64,000 bases of DNA from Copromyces sp. CBS 386.78. Taxonomy: Eukaryota; Ascomycota; Sordariomycetes; Sordariales; Sordariaceae. Shown piece after piece: positions 1 to 10,302 of this stretch (its first letter is position 1; every line of letters begins with the position of its first letter). A program made the translations under genes and the position numbers. The notes beneath the pieces are model-generated. The model ran no database searches, was not told the DNA's origin, and saw only the letters and a program-made list of their open reading frames with translations. The stretch is from contig MU839204.1 in assembly GCA_030685235.1 (NCBI GenBank), positions 62,001 to 126,000 of the forward strand, written 5' to 3'.

Positions 1-1727
1 CTGTATTACGTCCTCGATCTATGTACTGGCGGAGAGCTGTTGGGCGTGCTCAAGAAGACGGGAACGTTCGACGTAGAATGCACAAGGTTCTATGGCGCTC
101 AAATCTTGGACGCCATCGACTACATGCACTCGAGAGGTGTCATCCACCGTGATCTGAAGCCCGAAAACGTGCTTCTGGACGAGCAGATGCATGTCAAGAT
201 CACAGACTTTGGTACTGCCAAGCTGCTGCGAGACCCTCGAGATCCCAGACCACCAGAGGAGACACCGGGGCAGAGTGGCGAGGATGACGAGCGAGCAGCA
301 TCGTTCGTCGGTACCGCTGAATACGTGAGCCCCGAGCTCCTGACTGAAAAGTCAGCGAGCACAGCCAGCGATATATGGGCTTTTGGATGCATCGTCTATC
401 AACTCCTCGCCGGCCGGCCACCCTTCAAGGCGGGAACCGAGTATCTGACTTTCCAGAAAATTGTTAAGCTCGAGTACGAATTTCCTCCTGGTTTCCCACC
501 TGCCGCGCGCGATTTGGTAGAACGATGTCTCGTGCTGGATCCCGCCCAGCGTTTCACGGTCGAGCACATCAAGAAGCACGAGTTCTTTGCCGGACATCCG
601 TTTGGCAAGGATCTGTGGAGGATGAAGGCGCCGCGGCTGAAGCCTTATGTACCGGGGTCCCAGGAGCAGCAGGCGCAAATGATGCACTTGGGCGGAGGTG
701 GGTCGAATTCGAATCATAATCACCCTATGCCCATGGGCAACCCAAGCTCAGGAAGAGGCACCACCACTCAAGGGGGACCGGCCAATAACGTCAACCGACC
801 TGCTAGGATCATCACCGAACTACCGCCTCCTACGCAACTGGATCTTGACTGGTCACCCGTGTTGACCAAAAACAACGAGCGCATCCTCAAGCTGGGCGAC
901 TTGATGGTCGTGTCGTCGCCGATACCGCACAGCCCACACGGCAAGGAAGGCGGAGACGGGCATAAGAAGCTGGCTCGCTTCTTTGGCGGCAGCACTACCA
1001 AGAAGAGACAGCGGCTCGTTATGATTACCTCGAGCGGCCGCATCGTGTTTGCGCCGGCCGGCGGCGAGGAGAAGAGGGCGAAGCAGGAGATCTCGCTGCT
1101 GGCTTCGGATTGCACGTGGAAAACACAAATCGACGCTAAGGGCCAGCCGGTTTGGTGTGTCGACACGGTGAGTAGCTATCCATTCCCCCCCTTCCCGTAG
1201 AATTCCCCCCCCCTTTATTCATCAGGTGATATCGATATTGATGCTAATGTTCAAGGACCAACCGAATCCAGGGCGGCGTACACTACACCTTTGAAGAACC
1301 CAAGTCGTCAGAAAAATCATCAAGAGAAAAAGCCAACAACGACAAGTCATCAGCAGAAGGAGGCGAAGGCGGCGGGGGCAACAGCAGCAAGTACACGGTG
1401 GACGAGTGGATCGAGTCGCTGGAGCGGGCCAAGGACCTGGCGCTTTCGCAAAACCTGGTAGGTTCCAACGACAACTTTGGAGACATATCCATGTCGTCCA
1501 GCCCGGCGAGTTCGATGGTGAATATGGGGGGAAACGGACATCATCATGGAAGGGGACACGGAAACTACAGTGGCATGGGAGAAGGGGGAGGACACAGCAT
1601 CAGTGATCGATCGGGCCGCAATCAGCTGACTAAGAGTCAGGCGAGCCTGGATGATAGCAGCAGTGTTACTAAGCGCAACCGGTTTAGTCGGAGGCAGTCG
1701 AAGAATGGGTTGGGGGCTGCTTTTTGA
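1..1727 (+). CDS. pdk1: PDK1-type AGC protein kinase (Pkh/Ksg1 family), 5' partial
   Basis: The 3' part of a 3-phosphoinositide-dependent kinase 1 homologue, the master kinase that phosphorylates the activation loops of other AGC kinases (Ypk, Pkc and Sch9 types) in the membrane-stress and sphingolipid pathways. The frame is open from base 1, so the N-lobe lies outside the window. Visible are the HRDLKPENVLL catalytic loop, the DFG motif and the activation segment SFVGTAEYVSPELL, which is the PDK1 hallmark and carries the autophosphorylated serine. From about residue 280 a PH-like domain follows. I infer exons 1-1167 and 1272-1727. Donor GTGAGT at 1168 and acceptor CCAG ending at 1271 are phase 0 and align the strand VDT/GGVHYTFEEP without a gap to the PDK1 PH domain; the nearer acceptor ending at 1255 breaks the frame. 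The stop is TGA 1725-1727. The C-terminus is Gly/His/Ser-rich. Confidence 0.88.
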
Positions 1728-3003
1728 TGGTTAAGAAGCAGAAGAGGAGGAGGAGGAGGAGGAGGAGGAGGATAAAAACCAAGGTTTGGTTCTATATCCG
1801 ATGGAAGGGCGGAAGCATAAGACATCAGACGGGCAGCAGACAGCGGCGGCAGGCAGTCAGTCAGTCAGCGGCGGCAGGCAGTCAGTCAGTCAGCAGCAGC
1901 GAAAGATGGAGAAAGATAATGTACGAAATTCTAATACTGTTGAGACCTTGTACATTGGAAGAAAAACAAACATTTGGATGGAAGGCATTTGCGATGGGGG
2001 GGGGGGGGGGGAGGCGGACAAGGCTGACCCCCGTGGGCGTTGCAGCCCAAGCAAGCTCACTTGATCAGCGAAGACAAGCAGAGGGCGAGATGGGCACAGA
2101 TAACGAAGTGCATTCGCACAACAGCGTAGATATACATGTGTTCTTTTTGCCTCCCAAACGGTTCAGTAATGCTTGACCCTCTTTCGTGTCGAATGACTCT
2201 CGTTGCCCAGTAGCCAACATAGAAGCAGGCGGGAAGTAGGTTTGACAAGGGAAAGGCATGGATACAAACAGCAACAAAAGCAAAAAGTCAGTTACAGTCA
2301 TAGGGAAGTGGGAGTTGGGTAAAGGGGTGGAGGGTTCATGGGCAGGCACATGTGTACATAAGTATCTTTCATATGTTGACAGCAAATAGTCTACTCTTGT
2401 AATTAGTTACGGCTGTTGTTGAAGGCCGGTGTTCAAATGGTGTCTCTCAGGGGTGTCACATGACCTCGCCACCAGCATCGTGCATGCCAAGATGTACCTT
2501 TTGCGCGCGTCTTAACAATTTCTGGCTCCACTCCCAAGTCTGACCTCCATCATTCGATGAATTGCTTGCTTGCGACTTGCGGCGACTGCGACGAAGCCTG
2601 CCTGCCTGCCCGCACGCACCGCACCGCAGCTAACCAACGACGCGACGGATCGACGCGCTTCCCTTGAACCAAGCAAGCAAGAACCAAGAACCCCCGAATG
2701 CGCGAAAGCCCACACCACATTGCGAACGAAGCGATCCATATTAGGAGGACACGAAACGAAACACGTAATACACAAGACTCGAACAAGCAAGTGATAGCAA
2801 GTTCCATTGAATTTGGTACCACTACCTTACCCCCACACAACACAGCGCAGCGCAGCGCAACACGAATCTCAATCGAGGACAACACCGTACCTAGTACCTA
2901 TCTACCTACAAGAGAAACAATATCACAAAAGAAGACAAGCCAGAAATACAGCAGCAGCAGCAGCAGAAGGACGGGAGACACAGAGACCAAGCAACGAAGC
3001 AAG
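1728..3003. other. Intergenic: kinase 3' end and ssr3 upstream region, simple repeats
   Basis: No gene is supported here. The stretch holds a purine run of AGG units (about 1742-1770), interleaved CAGT and GGCGGCA repeats (about 1838-1902), and a run of 16 G at 1996-2011. From about 2560 it is CA- and CAAG-rich and is probably the 5' untranslated leader of the next gene. Confidence 0.6.
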
Positions 3004-5508
3004 ATGCAGCCCCAACAATACCGAGGAGGAGGATATGCACCACAACAAGGACCACCACCCGGACCACCGGCACCAGGTCACCACCACCACCAAGGCCCCC
3101 CGCCGCCAGGACCACCACCACAACAACAACAACACACACAGGTCCCTTTGCCTCCGCAGGCTGGGGGTCATCCGCATCACCCTGGCGTAGGGCCGGGACC
3201 GAGAGGAGGAGGAGGAGGACAGCATCATGTTACGGTGCCACAACCGAGGAGAGGGGGGATTGGTAAGTTTTCGTCTTTTTTTTTTCTTTTTTTTTTTTTT
3301 TTTTTTTTTCTTCGTTGTCCGTACGTTCCATTCTTGCAATGGGGGAAGAAGCCAGGGAGAGAAAGGTAAAGCAGTTGATGAAAACGTCAAGATCTCCGCT
3401 TTTAAATTGCAGATTGCTCCACCGCGACTACCGCTCTGTCGATGGATGGTCTTGGGGAAGCGGGACTTGGGACTTGGACCTGACCTGGATGGGATGGGGG
3501 CGACTGGGACCGGGTCCCGAATGTACAACTCAAGAAGCTGTGGTCCCGCCCGAGCCCACCCCCGTCGGCCGCGGTCGAGCGAAAGAATGGAAGGTTGTGG
3601 TTTCGCGACGAGCTAAGGGAAAAGATAAGATTGTGGATTTGGACTATTGTCCGTCCGACCGAGTCGGGTTCGAGCGAGAGCAGCGAAACATCCAACATCC
3701 AACATTCACATACATACATACTGCAAGCGCGAAACACCTGCCTGCATCTTGGACATACAGCATTGAACAAGAAACTTGTGTACCGCACTTCCCACTTCTT
3801 CTTCTTCTTCTTCTTTCCCTGTTTCATTTCTTGGATACCTACTCTTTTTACTCTACAAGTACCCGACCGATCGACGACCCTTCTTCCTCCCTCCATCTCC
3901 ACCACACAACTCTTGATTATCCAGTCAAACGTCTACGCATTCAAACTAACCTCTCCGCTTCTTTCTTCTCTCTTCACACATAGGGCCCATGATGTCGGCC
4001 GGTCCTGCTCACCACCAACTGCCCATGACCCAGGCACAAATCCAACAAGAATCACACCGTCGCGAGGCCGTCAACCACCTGGCTAAGCTCCGGAGTCGCA
4101 AACCTACCGACAAGACCCTTCCCGATGGCATCGAGGAGATCTTGGTCGGCGGGCCCGATCTCGCTGTTGCTTACAACAAGCTACGCGATTTCGAAAGACG
4201 GCTGGATGCTACCATGAGTCGCAAGAGGTTGGATATTGTGGACTCGGTTAGCAGGAATGCAAAGGTATGTACCTCTCTTCTGTCGAAAACTAGAGAATGC
4301 TAGCTAACAGGCAACAGCGCTACAAGACACTCCGCGTTTGGATCACCAACACGGTCGAAGACCAGTACTGGCAAAATAACAACTTCAACGTCGACAGCTT
4401 CGATTTCCCCTCCAACCTCGAATCCACATACCGCGTCAAGATCGAAGGCCGACTACTCGACGACGAAGACGAGACCACAAAGGATGAAGAGGATGGGGAC
4501 AAGATGGACACAAGCGAGGATAACACCAACACGGGAACAAAGTCCGGAGCGAAACCCGTCCCCGCTAAGCCCGGCCAGCGCTATCGCTTCTCGCACTTCT
4601 TCAAAGCCCTCACAGTCGATTTCGACCAGCCCACCGCCTCGGGCCGTCTCCCCGTCGACACGGTAGAATGGAAGAAACCCGAGCGCATCCCCGCCGGCTC
4701 CAACCTTCCCGCCTCGGCCGACTTCGACGAGCTGACCTTCAAGCGCCACGGGGACGAGAATGTTAATATCACCATCAACCTCTACCGCCACGAAGAGCCG
4801 GAGCGATACGAGCTCTCTCCGGAGCTGTCCGACTTGGTCGACATGAGCGAAGCCACGCGCCAGGAAGCCGTCGCGGGTCTGTTCGAGTACATCAAGCTGT
4901 TCAAGCTGCAAGAAGACGACGAGAAGCGCAATTTCCGCTGCGACGAGCTGCTGCAAGAGTTGATTGGACGAGAGAGCGGGCATATCCCCCAGCTGAACGA
5001 TTACGTCACTCCCCATCTGAAACCGTTGCCGCCCATCAAGCTGCCCTATACCATCCGCGTCGATCAGGAATTCCATTCTGCACCTGATGCCCCAAAGCCA
5101 ACAATCTACGACATCCAGGTCTCGGTTGATGACCCCTTGCGGTCCAAGCACCCGGTGCCCTTCATCCATGACCCTAGCTACGCTCAGACGCTCCGCGAAA
5201 TCCAACAGCTGGACGAGTCCCTGGCTGTCTTGATCCAAGCCATTTGCGATTCCAAGGCTAAACACACGTTCCTGACTTCCATGGAGGCCGACCCCGTCGG
5301 CTTTGTCAAGAAATGGCTGTCCAGCCAGAAGCGTGATCTGGAGGTGATTATGGGCGAGGCGACGAGGGCGGGAGCCGCGGCCGAAGACCCCGTGGGAGAT
5401 GAGTGGAGGAGGGGTGGCAAGGGAAGTGTGTGGGATACGATGAATGCGAAGGAGAGCGTCAATTTGTTGTTGAGTAAGCAGGGGTATGCTCCGGCGGGGC
5501 ATCGCTAG
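3004..5508 (+). CDS. ssr3: SWI/SNF-RSC complex subunit, BAF60/Ssr3/Rsc6 family with SWIB domain
   Basis: Chromatin-remodelling subunit of the BAF60 (SMARCD) family. Exons are 3004-3262, 3984-4264 and 4318-5508, giving 576 residues. Residues 1-90 are a Pro/His/Gln/Gly-rich tail, then comes the family signature around KLRDFERRLDATMSRKRLDI, a conserved strand region (YKTLRVWITNTVEDQYW; VKIEGRLLD) and a SWIB/MDM2-like domain at about residues 341-398 (ERYELSPELSDLVDMSEATR onward). An acidic linker (DDEDETTKDEEDGDKMD) interrupts the middle. Intron 1 is 721 nt with a poly-T run, long for this window; intron 2 is 53 nt. All splices are GT-AG and in phase. I chose the ATG at 3004 because it reads through the splice into the conserved part; the ATG at 3989 in exon 2 is an alternative start that would remove the low-complexity tail. 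The same frame stays open for 177 codons beyond the TAG (see findings). Confidence 0.92.
3263..3983 (+). other. 721-nt intron of ssr3 with poly(T) tract
   Basis: Donor GTAAGT at 3263 and acceptor CACATAG ending at 3983. The intron holds a long T run (about 3277-3309) near its 5' end and pyrimidine-rich stretches (about 3790-3970) near its 3' end. It may also contain an internal promoter for a transcript starting at the ATG at 3989; that is inference only. Confidence 0.75.
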
Positions 5509-6039
5509 GTGCGGACTGAAGATGGGGATGTGGATAGCAATAAGGGTAAGGAGGTTGATAGGGGAGATGGGGATATGGATACGGATATGGATATGGATAT
5601 GCATGTTGATGGGGACAGTGATAAACGACGACCAAGGGTTACCTGTATACGTACTCGTACTCGTACTAGTACTAGTAGTAGTGAAGCAGGAGAAGGAGAA
5701 GGAGAAGGAAAAGGAAAACAGGAGATTGTCACGTTTAGGTCCGTTTCCCGGGCAGTCTTGTTGGACTTTTTAAAGAAGACGGCTAAGGGACAAAAGCGGG
5801 ACGACGGAGCGGACGACGAAGCGGACGAGGCAGAGGCAGAGACAGGGGCAGGGACAGAGACGGAGACTGGAGACGGAGACTACAGACCGGAGACGGAGAC
5901 TGAGGCTGAGACTGGGACTGGGACTGGGACTGGGACTGGGACTGGGACTGGGACTGGGACTGGGACTGGGACTGGGACTGGGACTGGGACTGGGAGTGAA
6001 GAGGAGGAAATAAAAGACGAAATAGTCGTACGGCTGTGA
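5509..6039 (+). other. Open frame in phase with ssr3 after its TAG stop; trimer/hexamer repeats
   Basis: Directly after the ssr3 stop the same frame continues for 176 codons to a TGA at 6037-6039 without another stop. The encoded stretch would be acidic and repetitive: Asp/Met repeats, Arg-Thr repeats, Gly-Glu repeats, a non-repetitive segment around VTFRSVSRAVLLDFLKKTAK, then Glu-Thr and Thr-Gly repeats. Every simple repeat here has a unit of 3 or 6 bases (for example GATATG, ACTCGT, GGAGAA, ACTGGG), which is what coding constraint would leave. It may be the ordinary 3' untranslated region, a readthrough extension, or a C-terminus cut off by a recent TAG. No internal ATG start is convincing. 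Confidence 0.4.
5911..5994. repeat. (ACTGGG)14 hexanucleotide microsatellite
   Basis: Fourteen perfect tandem copies of ACTGGG, in phase with the upstream ssr3 frame, where they read as alternating Thr-Gly. Confidence 0.95.
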
Positions 6040-7357
6040 AGGAACTGCAGTGACTGAATGTAGTCTTGCGGGGAGGGGAATACGTTATAATAGGATTACT
6101 ACAAGCGAAATGGAACCTAGGGCTTTAAAGGTGTGGTGTGGTGTGGTGTGTATCACGGCAGGAGGTTACTTGTTAACAGCAGGAGCTTGATTTGTCAAGT
6201 TAGAAGTAGGAGTGGGAGCAGGAGTTGATTTTTCATTATACCTAGGCACCCTGAATGACGCTGACTGAACCGTGGCGTGCGTAAGTGACATGTCCCGCCG
6301 TTTACAAGTATATCTATCTCGTTTAGATAAGGTAAGTATGTTTATGATTCTGTTGCCGTCGTTTGGCAGGCAATCATGTGTGGTTGTGTAAGTAGGTAGG
6401 TGTGTTGATAAGTTGTCAAGTTGCCAAGTTGACATGTTATAATATATCTCAGCTCCTTTACTACTCTAGTCTAGTCTAGTCTACTTTTCTACAACCAAGT
6501 ACATAAATAAATGAGTACCCATCCATCCACTCATCCAACTCTCGAGACTGACCCGTGGTTTGGTTTTCTCCTATAATGCCAGTAGGTAACTAACATTCGT
6601 GCTCGATCACCTTGTATGGTACCTAGGTAAGGACACAAAATAATGTAAATACATACATAACGAATAGTCCGGACTGGAGAATGAGTGAGTGGGTAGAGGT
6701 AGACAGACGTCTTGTTGTCTTGGTTGTCTTGCTCGACTGAACCCCAAATCGTGAATATCAAAAAAAAAAAAAAAAAAAAAAAAATTTGAACAAAAATAAT
6801 ATATCGTATCGGAGTTGGCATTCTCATGTCCGTGATGACAAACTGGAGATCTCGAGCGAGGGGAAGCGGAGACGGAAACAGCTGTGATGAATGGAACGTC
6901 AAACCGGACACGAAGCCAAGTGGGGGCCCGGAGGAGGGGTTTGTACTGTATCCCGTCACTCCCGTCCGTCACCCTCCGTAAGTGAACCTTCAACTTCTTC
7001 CTCGTAGAAACCGAAGACATCCAGCTATCATCACTTCTGGAGGAGATACACACACACACATCCAATATTTCACCAGTGAGTTCAAATTCTCTCTCTCAAC
7101 ACAACACCCAATAAATTATCTCTGAACCGTCACTCCGTCACATGAACGAAAATAAACACATACATACGTCATACATCCATGCATAACCCCCGATTCTTCT
7201 TCTTCACCACACCACCCCCCATTCTACCATCCATATCCCATTCACTCACTCACTCACTCTCAACAGCTACTCCTCAAAACCATCAATCAACTAACTAACC
7301 TCCCTCGTTCAAGTCCCACTTCCAACCTCCCCTCCCGTCCCTCCCTCCCTCAACAAC
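6040..7357. other. Intergenic: ssr3 downstream and SDR upstream region
   Basis: No gene is supported. A poly(A) run lies at about 6761-6783, and several TACCTA/TAGGTA motifs occur (for example 6620-6632). From about 7060 the strand is CT/CA-rich with a CACT repeat near 7240-7260, typical of a transcription start and leader for the dehydrogenase that follows. Confidence 0.55.
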
Positions 7358-8287
7358 ATGTCCACCTCCCAAATCCAAATCCCCCCGGCCTTTGCCAAAA
7401 ACAACACAGCCCTCATAACAGGCGGCGCCTCCGGCATCGGCCTCGCCCTCGCCACCCGTCTTCTCTCCCACCACGGCCTGCGCGTGCTCGTCGCCGACAA
7501 AGACGCCTCGTCCCTCTACCGGCTCTCTCTCTCGCCCGAAACGGCGGGCCTGCACACCTTTGAAATGGACGTCGGCAGCCTCTCGGACTGGCGTCGGCTG
7601 AAGGCCCATATCGAGGACCTCTGGGGCGGCCAGCTTAACGTGCTGGCCCTCAACGCGGGCCGAGGGCTGCCGACTAGTTTTAATGACGCTGAGGATCCGA
7701 CGAATTTCGTCGAGACTATGCAGACGAATGTTTTGGGGGTGGTTAATGGGATCACCACTATGTTGCCGTTGGTGCAAAAGACGGTGACAGCGGAGAAGGA
7801 GAAGGAGAAGGAGAAGGGTGGTGCAAATTCAAAGGCGGCGATTATCATTACGGGCTCGAAGCAGGGAATCACCAACCCGCCTGGCAACCCGGCTTATAAC
7901 GCGTCCAAGGCGGCGGTCAAGACTTTGGCGGAACATTTGGCGTTTGACCTGTCTACTACTTCGCATCATCCAAAGGACATCGCTGTGCACTTGCTGGTGC
8001 CCGGGTGGACGTTTACGGGCATGACTGGCAGAGGAGGGAAGAAGAAGGAGGAGAAGCCGGCGGGAGCGTGGTGGCCGGAGCAGGTGGTTGAGTTCCTGGA
8101 GAAGAAGATGGAGGAAGAAAAGTTTTATGTCATTTGTCCGGATAATGACGTTAGTGAGGAGATGGATAGAAGAAGAATGGTCTGGGCTATGGGGGATGTG
8201 GTTGAGAACAGGCCGCCTTTGACGAGGTGGAGGGGAGACGGTTGGAAGGAGAAGGCGGAGGAGGGGATGAAGAAACTGGATGTGTAA
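7358..8287 (+). CDS. Short-chain dehydrogenase/reductase (SDR), classical type
   Basis: An intronless 309-residue NAD(P)-dependent oxidoreductase of the classical SDR family; the substrate cannot be told from sequence. It has the Rossmann cofactor motif TGGASGIG at residues 21-28, the acidic/basic residues after strand 2 (VADKD, 45-49), NAG at 99-101, the catalytic serine in ITGSKQG (Ser167) and the catalytic YNASK (Tyr180, Lys184). A Lys/Glu-rich insert (EKEKEKEKGG, about 146-155) comes just before the catalytic strand and is encoded by an AAGGAG repeat. The C-terminus holds Lys/Glu-rich segments and no membrane anchor or peroxisomal signal, so it is probably cytosolic. The ATG at 7358 has CAACAACATG context and opens right before the conserved strand. 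The gene stands alone with no visible cluster partner. Confidence 0.9.
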   Translation: MSTSQIQIPPAFAKNNTALITGGASGIGLALATRLLSHHGLRVLVADKDASSLYRLSLSPETAGLHTFEMDVGSLSDWRRLKAHIEDLWGGQLNVLALNAGRGLPTSFNDAEDPTNFVETMQTNVLGVVNGITTMLPLVQKTVTAEKEKEKEKGGANSKAAIIITGSKQGITNPPGNPAYNASKAAVKTLAEHLAFDLSTTSHHPKDIAVHLLVPGWTFTGMTGRGGKKKEEKPAGAWWPEQVVEFLEKKMEEEKFYVICPDNDVSEEMDRRRMVWAMGDVVENRPPLTRWRGDGWKEKAEEGMKKLDV

Positions 8288-9430
8288 AAGTTGGGCATGG
8301 CATGGCATGATGGCACGGAGGAAGAAGAGGGGGACAAGAGTTCGAGGGAGCAGGTGAGAGATGAGGTGCAAGCAGAGGCAGTTCAAATTCGAGGGAAAGA
8401 GGTCAGAGGATTGATTTATTGTTACTATAAACTACGATCCGGTGATACTCACCAAATACGATCATGACAGGCAAAATGTGCCTCACCATCAAACCTCCGA
8501 TATCATCGATTGCTCTCCAAGGAAGTCTGCAGGTGAGACCAGTAGGGTTCCTGGTAGGGTCCTCTGGTTGGGTTGATCTTCGCCAGTCGTATACCTCGAG
8601 AACCGTGGGGCTTGTGGTTAACGCGGAGATAATCTGGCAGTCTCTTGTTTGTCCAACGGGTCCAAACTCGACGAACGAGTTTTCTACGTCCCTTATTACC
8701 TGTGAAGGTGTCCTGGGATGGGAATGTGGTCCGGGAAGTGTAATAATCATAGGGTGGTTTGCCATCCCTTGGCCAAGTAACGACCAGATAAGAAAGTCCA
8801 AATAAAGTGCTGCACATGTCAAGTTAGTAGCAAAACAGAAACACAAAAGTCACAAGTGCATAAACATGCGACTTGCAAACCTCTGAGCAACCAGGCTTGA
8901 TGATACAACTTCGGGAGAACCTCCCATGGAGCATTTCACAAGCTTGAAGCGCAGAGGCAAGCAAGTTGTATGTGAAATGGCCATTGAGAACAAAAAAAAC
9001 TGTCTCGATTTGTTTTTGTTTGTTTGTTGCTCTGGTATTCTCATAATACTTCCCCCTCTTGCCATCCACCGACCTACGGGCCCCGTGACGACGGCCGCAG
9101 TGCTAGCACGGGTGCTGAGAAAGCAAAAGCCCAACACTCAAGGTCCTAGACACGCAGGTCGACACATCCCGCCTGATCTTGTTTTGGTAGATGTTGAAGT
9201 CCATCAACGTGTTTTGCCGTGAAGTATTCGTTCGCCAAGAGTTGGACAAAAAGGGCGATAGTTGAGTGGGGGTATCGAAAGCCCTCTTTGTCGTGGTCGA
9301 GGGTCAAGCCCTACATGATCGCGGTCACTCCGGACGTCAAGAGGTATGGATGGTATTGTCGAGAATGGCCATCACAACAACAACACCCTCCTCCATTCAT
9401 CCTTCCGTTCGTCAAGTCGGTCGGACAAAT
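8288..9430. other. Intergenic: SDR and rpl26 converging 3' ends
   Basis: Convergent space between the dehydrogenase (plus) and rpl26 (minus). Overlapping short open frames exist on both strands (8403-8846 minus, 8464-8805 plus, 8926-9222 plus), but none shows a recognisable domain, coherent splice signals or coding-like composition. I annotate nothing here. Confidence 0.5.
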
Positions 9431-9959
9431 TTAGGCGGAGACCTTGGTGGGCTTGGCGAGCTCACGGCCGCGCTTGATGCGCTCAAGGATGGCCTCACGG
9501 TCCTTGTCAAGCTTGAGCTTGGTAATGACGACGTTGGAGGGGTGGATGCCGACGGGAACCGAGGCACCGGTGGCCTTGTCGCGGGTGACGCGCTCGACGT
9601 GGATGACGTACTTGAGGCGGTAGACGGAAGTGACCTTGCCCTCCTTGTCCTTGTTGGAGCCGCGGACAATGGTGACCTCGTCGTCCTTGCGGATGGGGAT
9701 GGAGCGGACCTTTGTCTTCTGTTAGTGTTTTGTCCCCCTTCGCTTGTTGGAATGCCGGGTCTACATACGTTGTACTTCTCACGGAGCTCCTTGGAAAGGG
9801 GAGCGCTCATGATGTTGCGACGAACGCTGGAAGGAGCGCTGAAGTGCGCCTTGCGCGACTTGCGGCGGCTGGAGGAGACGGCTATTATCCCATTGTCAGT
9901 ATTTCGTTATTCGATGGTTGGAGATGACGGTGGTACTCACAGGTGCTGACCTTGACCAT
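9431..9959 (-). CDS. rpl26: 60S ribosomal protein L26 (uL24)
   Basis: Large-subunit ribosomal protein uL24/L26, which helps early rRNA folding and lines the exit-tunnel surface. On the minus strand the exons are 9959-9941 (19 nt), 9881-9769 and 9709-9431, giving 136 residues. The start [20 protein letters not shown], then [25 protein letters not shown] (the KOW-type segment) and [20 protein letters not shown] follow the family closely, and the length is normal. Introns have donors GTGAGT and GTATGT. Intron 2 has two in-frame acceptors nine bases apart: exon 3 could begin at 9718 (adding Lys-Thr-Lys) or at 9709. I prefer 9709 because other L26 proteins read KYN-VRS there. A very short first exon followed by an intron is usual for fungal ribosomal protein genes. 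A telomere-repeat-like box lies about 230 bp upstream. Confidence 0.95.
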
Positions 9960-10302
9960 TTTGACTGATTTGTGCCGACCGAGGAAGGATGTTCAATTCA
10001 GAAATCTCCGCGTTCAGAGAGAAAGAACAAAAAATTCAAGTCAAGTAGTTTGTGGGTGCAATTTGGCACAAAAACTGTGGGGTCTGCCAAAAAGCCCTGA
10101 CCGCCTTCTGCTTTGGAGCTGGTCTGTGCTGCGGCTTGGCAGAACGGATGTTGCCGAGGACGACTTCTGGGCAAAACTGTTCCAGGTCAGGGTTAGGGTT
10201 ACCAGTGGCACATCGCAATGGCTCAACGACGAGATCAAGTAACAAACATATTATTATCAACATCTATTATAACGATCCTAAAGGTATACAATATCTACAC
10301 AC
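9960..10302. other. Upstream region of rpl26 / 3' end of the resolvase gene
   Basis: A 343-bp space that must hold the rpl26 promoter and the 3' end of the minus-strand resolvase gene downstream of its stop at 10303. The only distinct motif I see is the TTAGGG-type box listed separately. Confidence 0.55.
10189..10203 (+). promoter_or_regulatory. Telobox-like motif upstream of rpl26
   Basis: The sequence AGGGTTAGGGTTACC contains two tandem copies of the telomeric unit TTAGGG/GGGTTA, about 230 bp upstream of the rpl26 start. TTAGGG-type boxes bound by Tbf1/Rap1-like Myb proteins are known in promoters of ribosomal protein genes of several fungi; a role here is inferred from position only. Confidence 0.5.

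Noticed and set aside
1155..1255. Alternative intron in the kinase gene with donor GTGTGT at 1155
   Set aside because: It keeps frame but deletes the conserved CVDT strand residues; the intron 1168-1271 has a better donor and aligns the PH domain without a gap.
4453..5604. 383-codon open frame on the minus strand
   Set aside because: It is the antisense shadow of ssr3 exon 3, with His/Ile-rich junk at its start from the downstream repeats and no domain.
8403..8846. 147-codon open frame on the minus strand
   Set aside because: Overlaps an equally plausible plus-strand frame, no domain, no splice logic.
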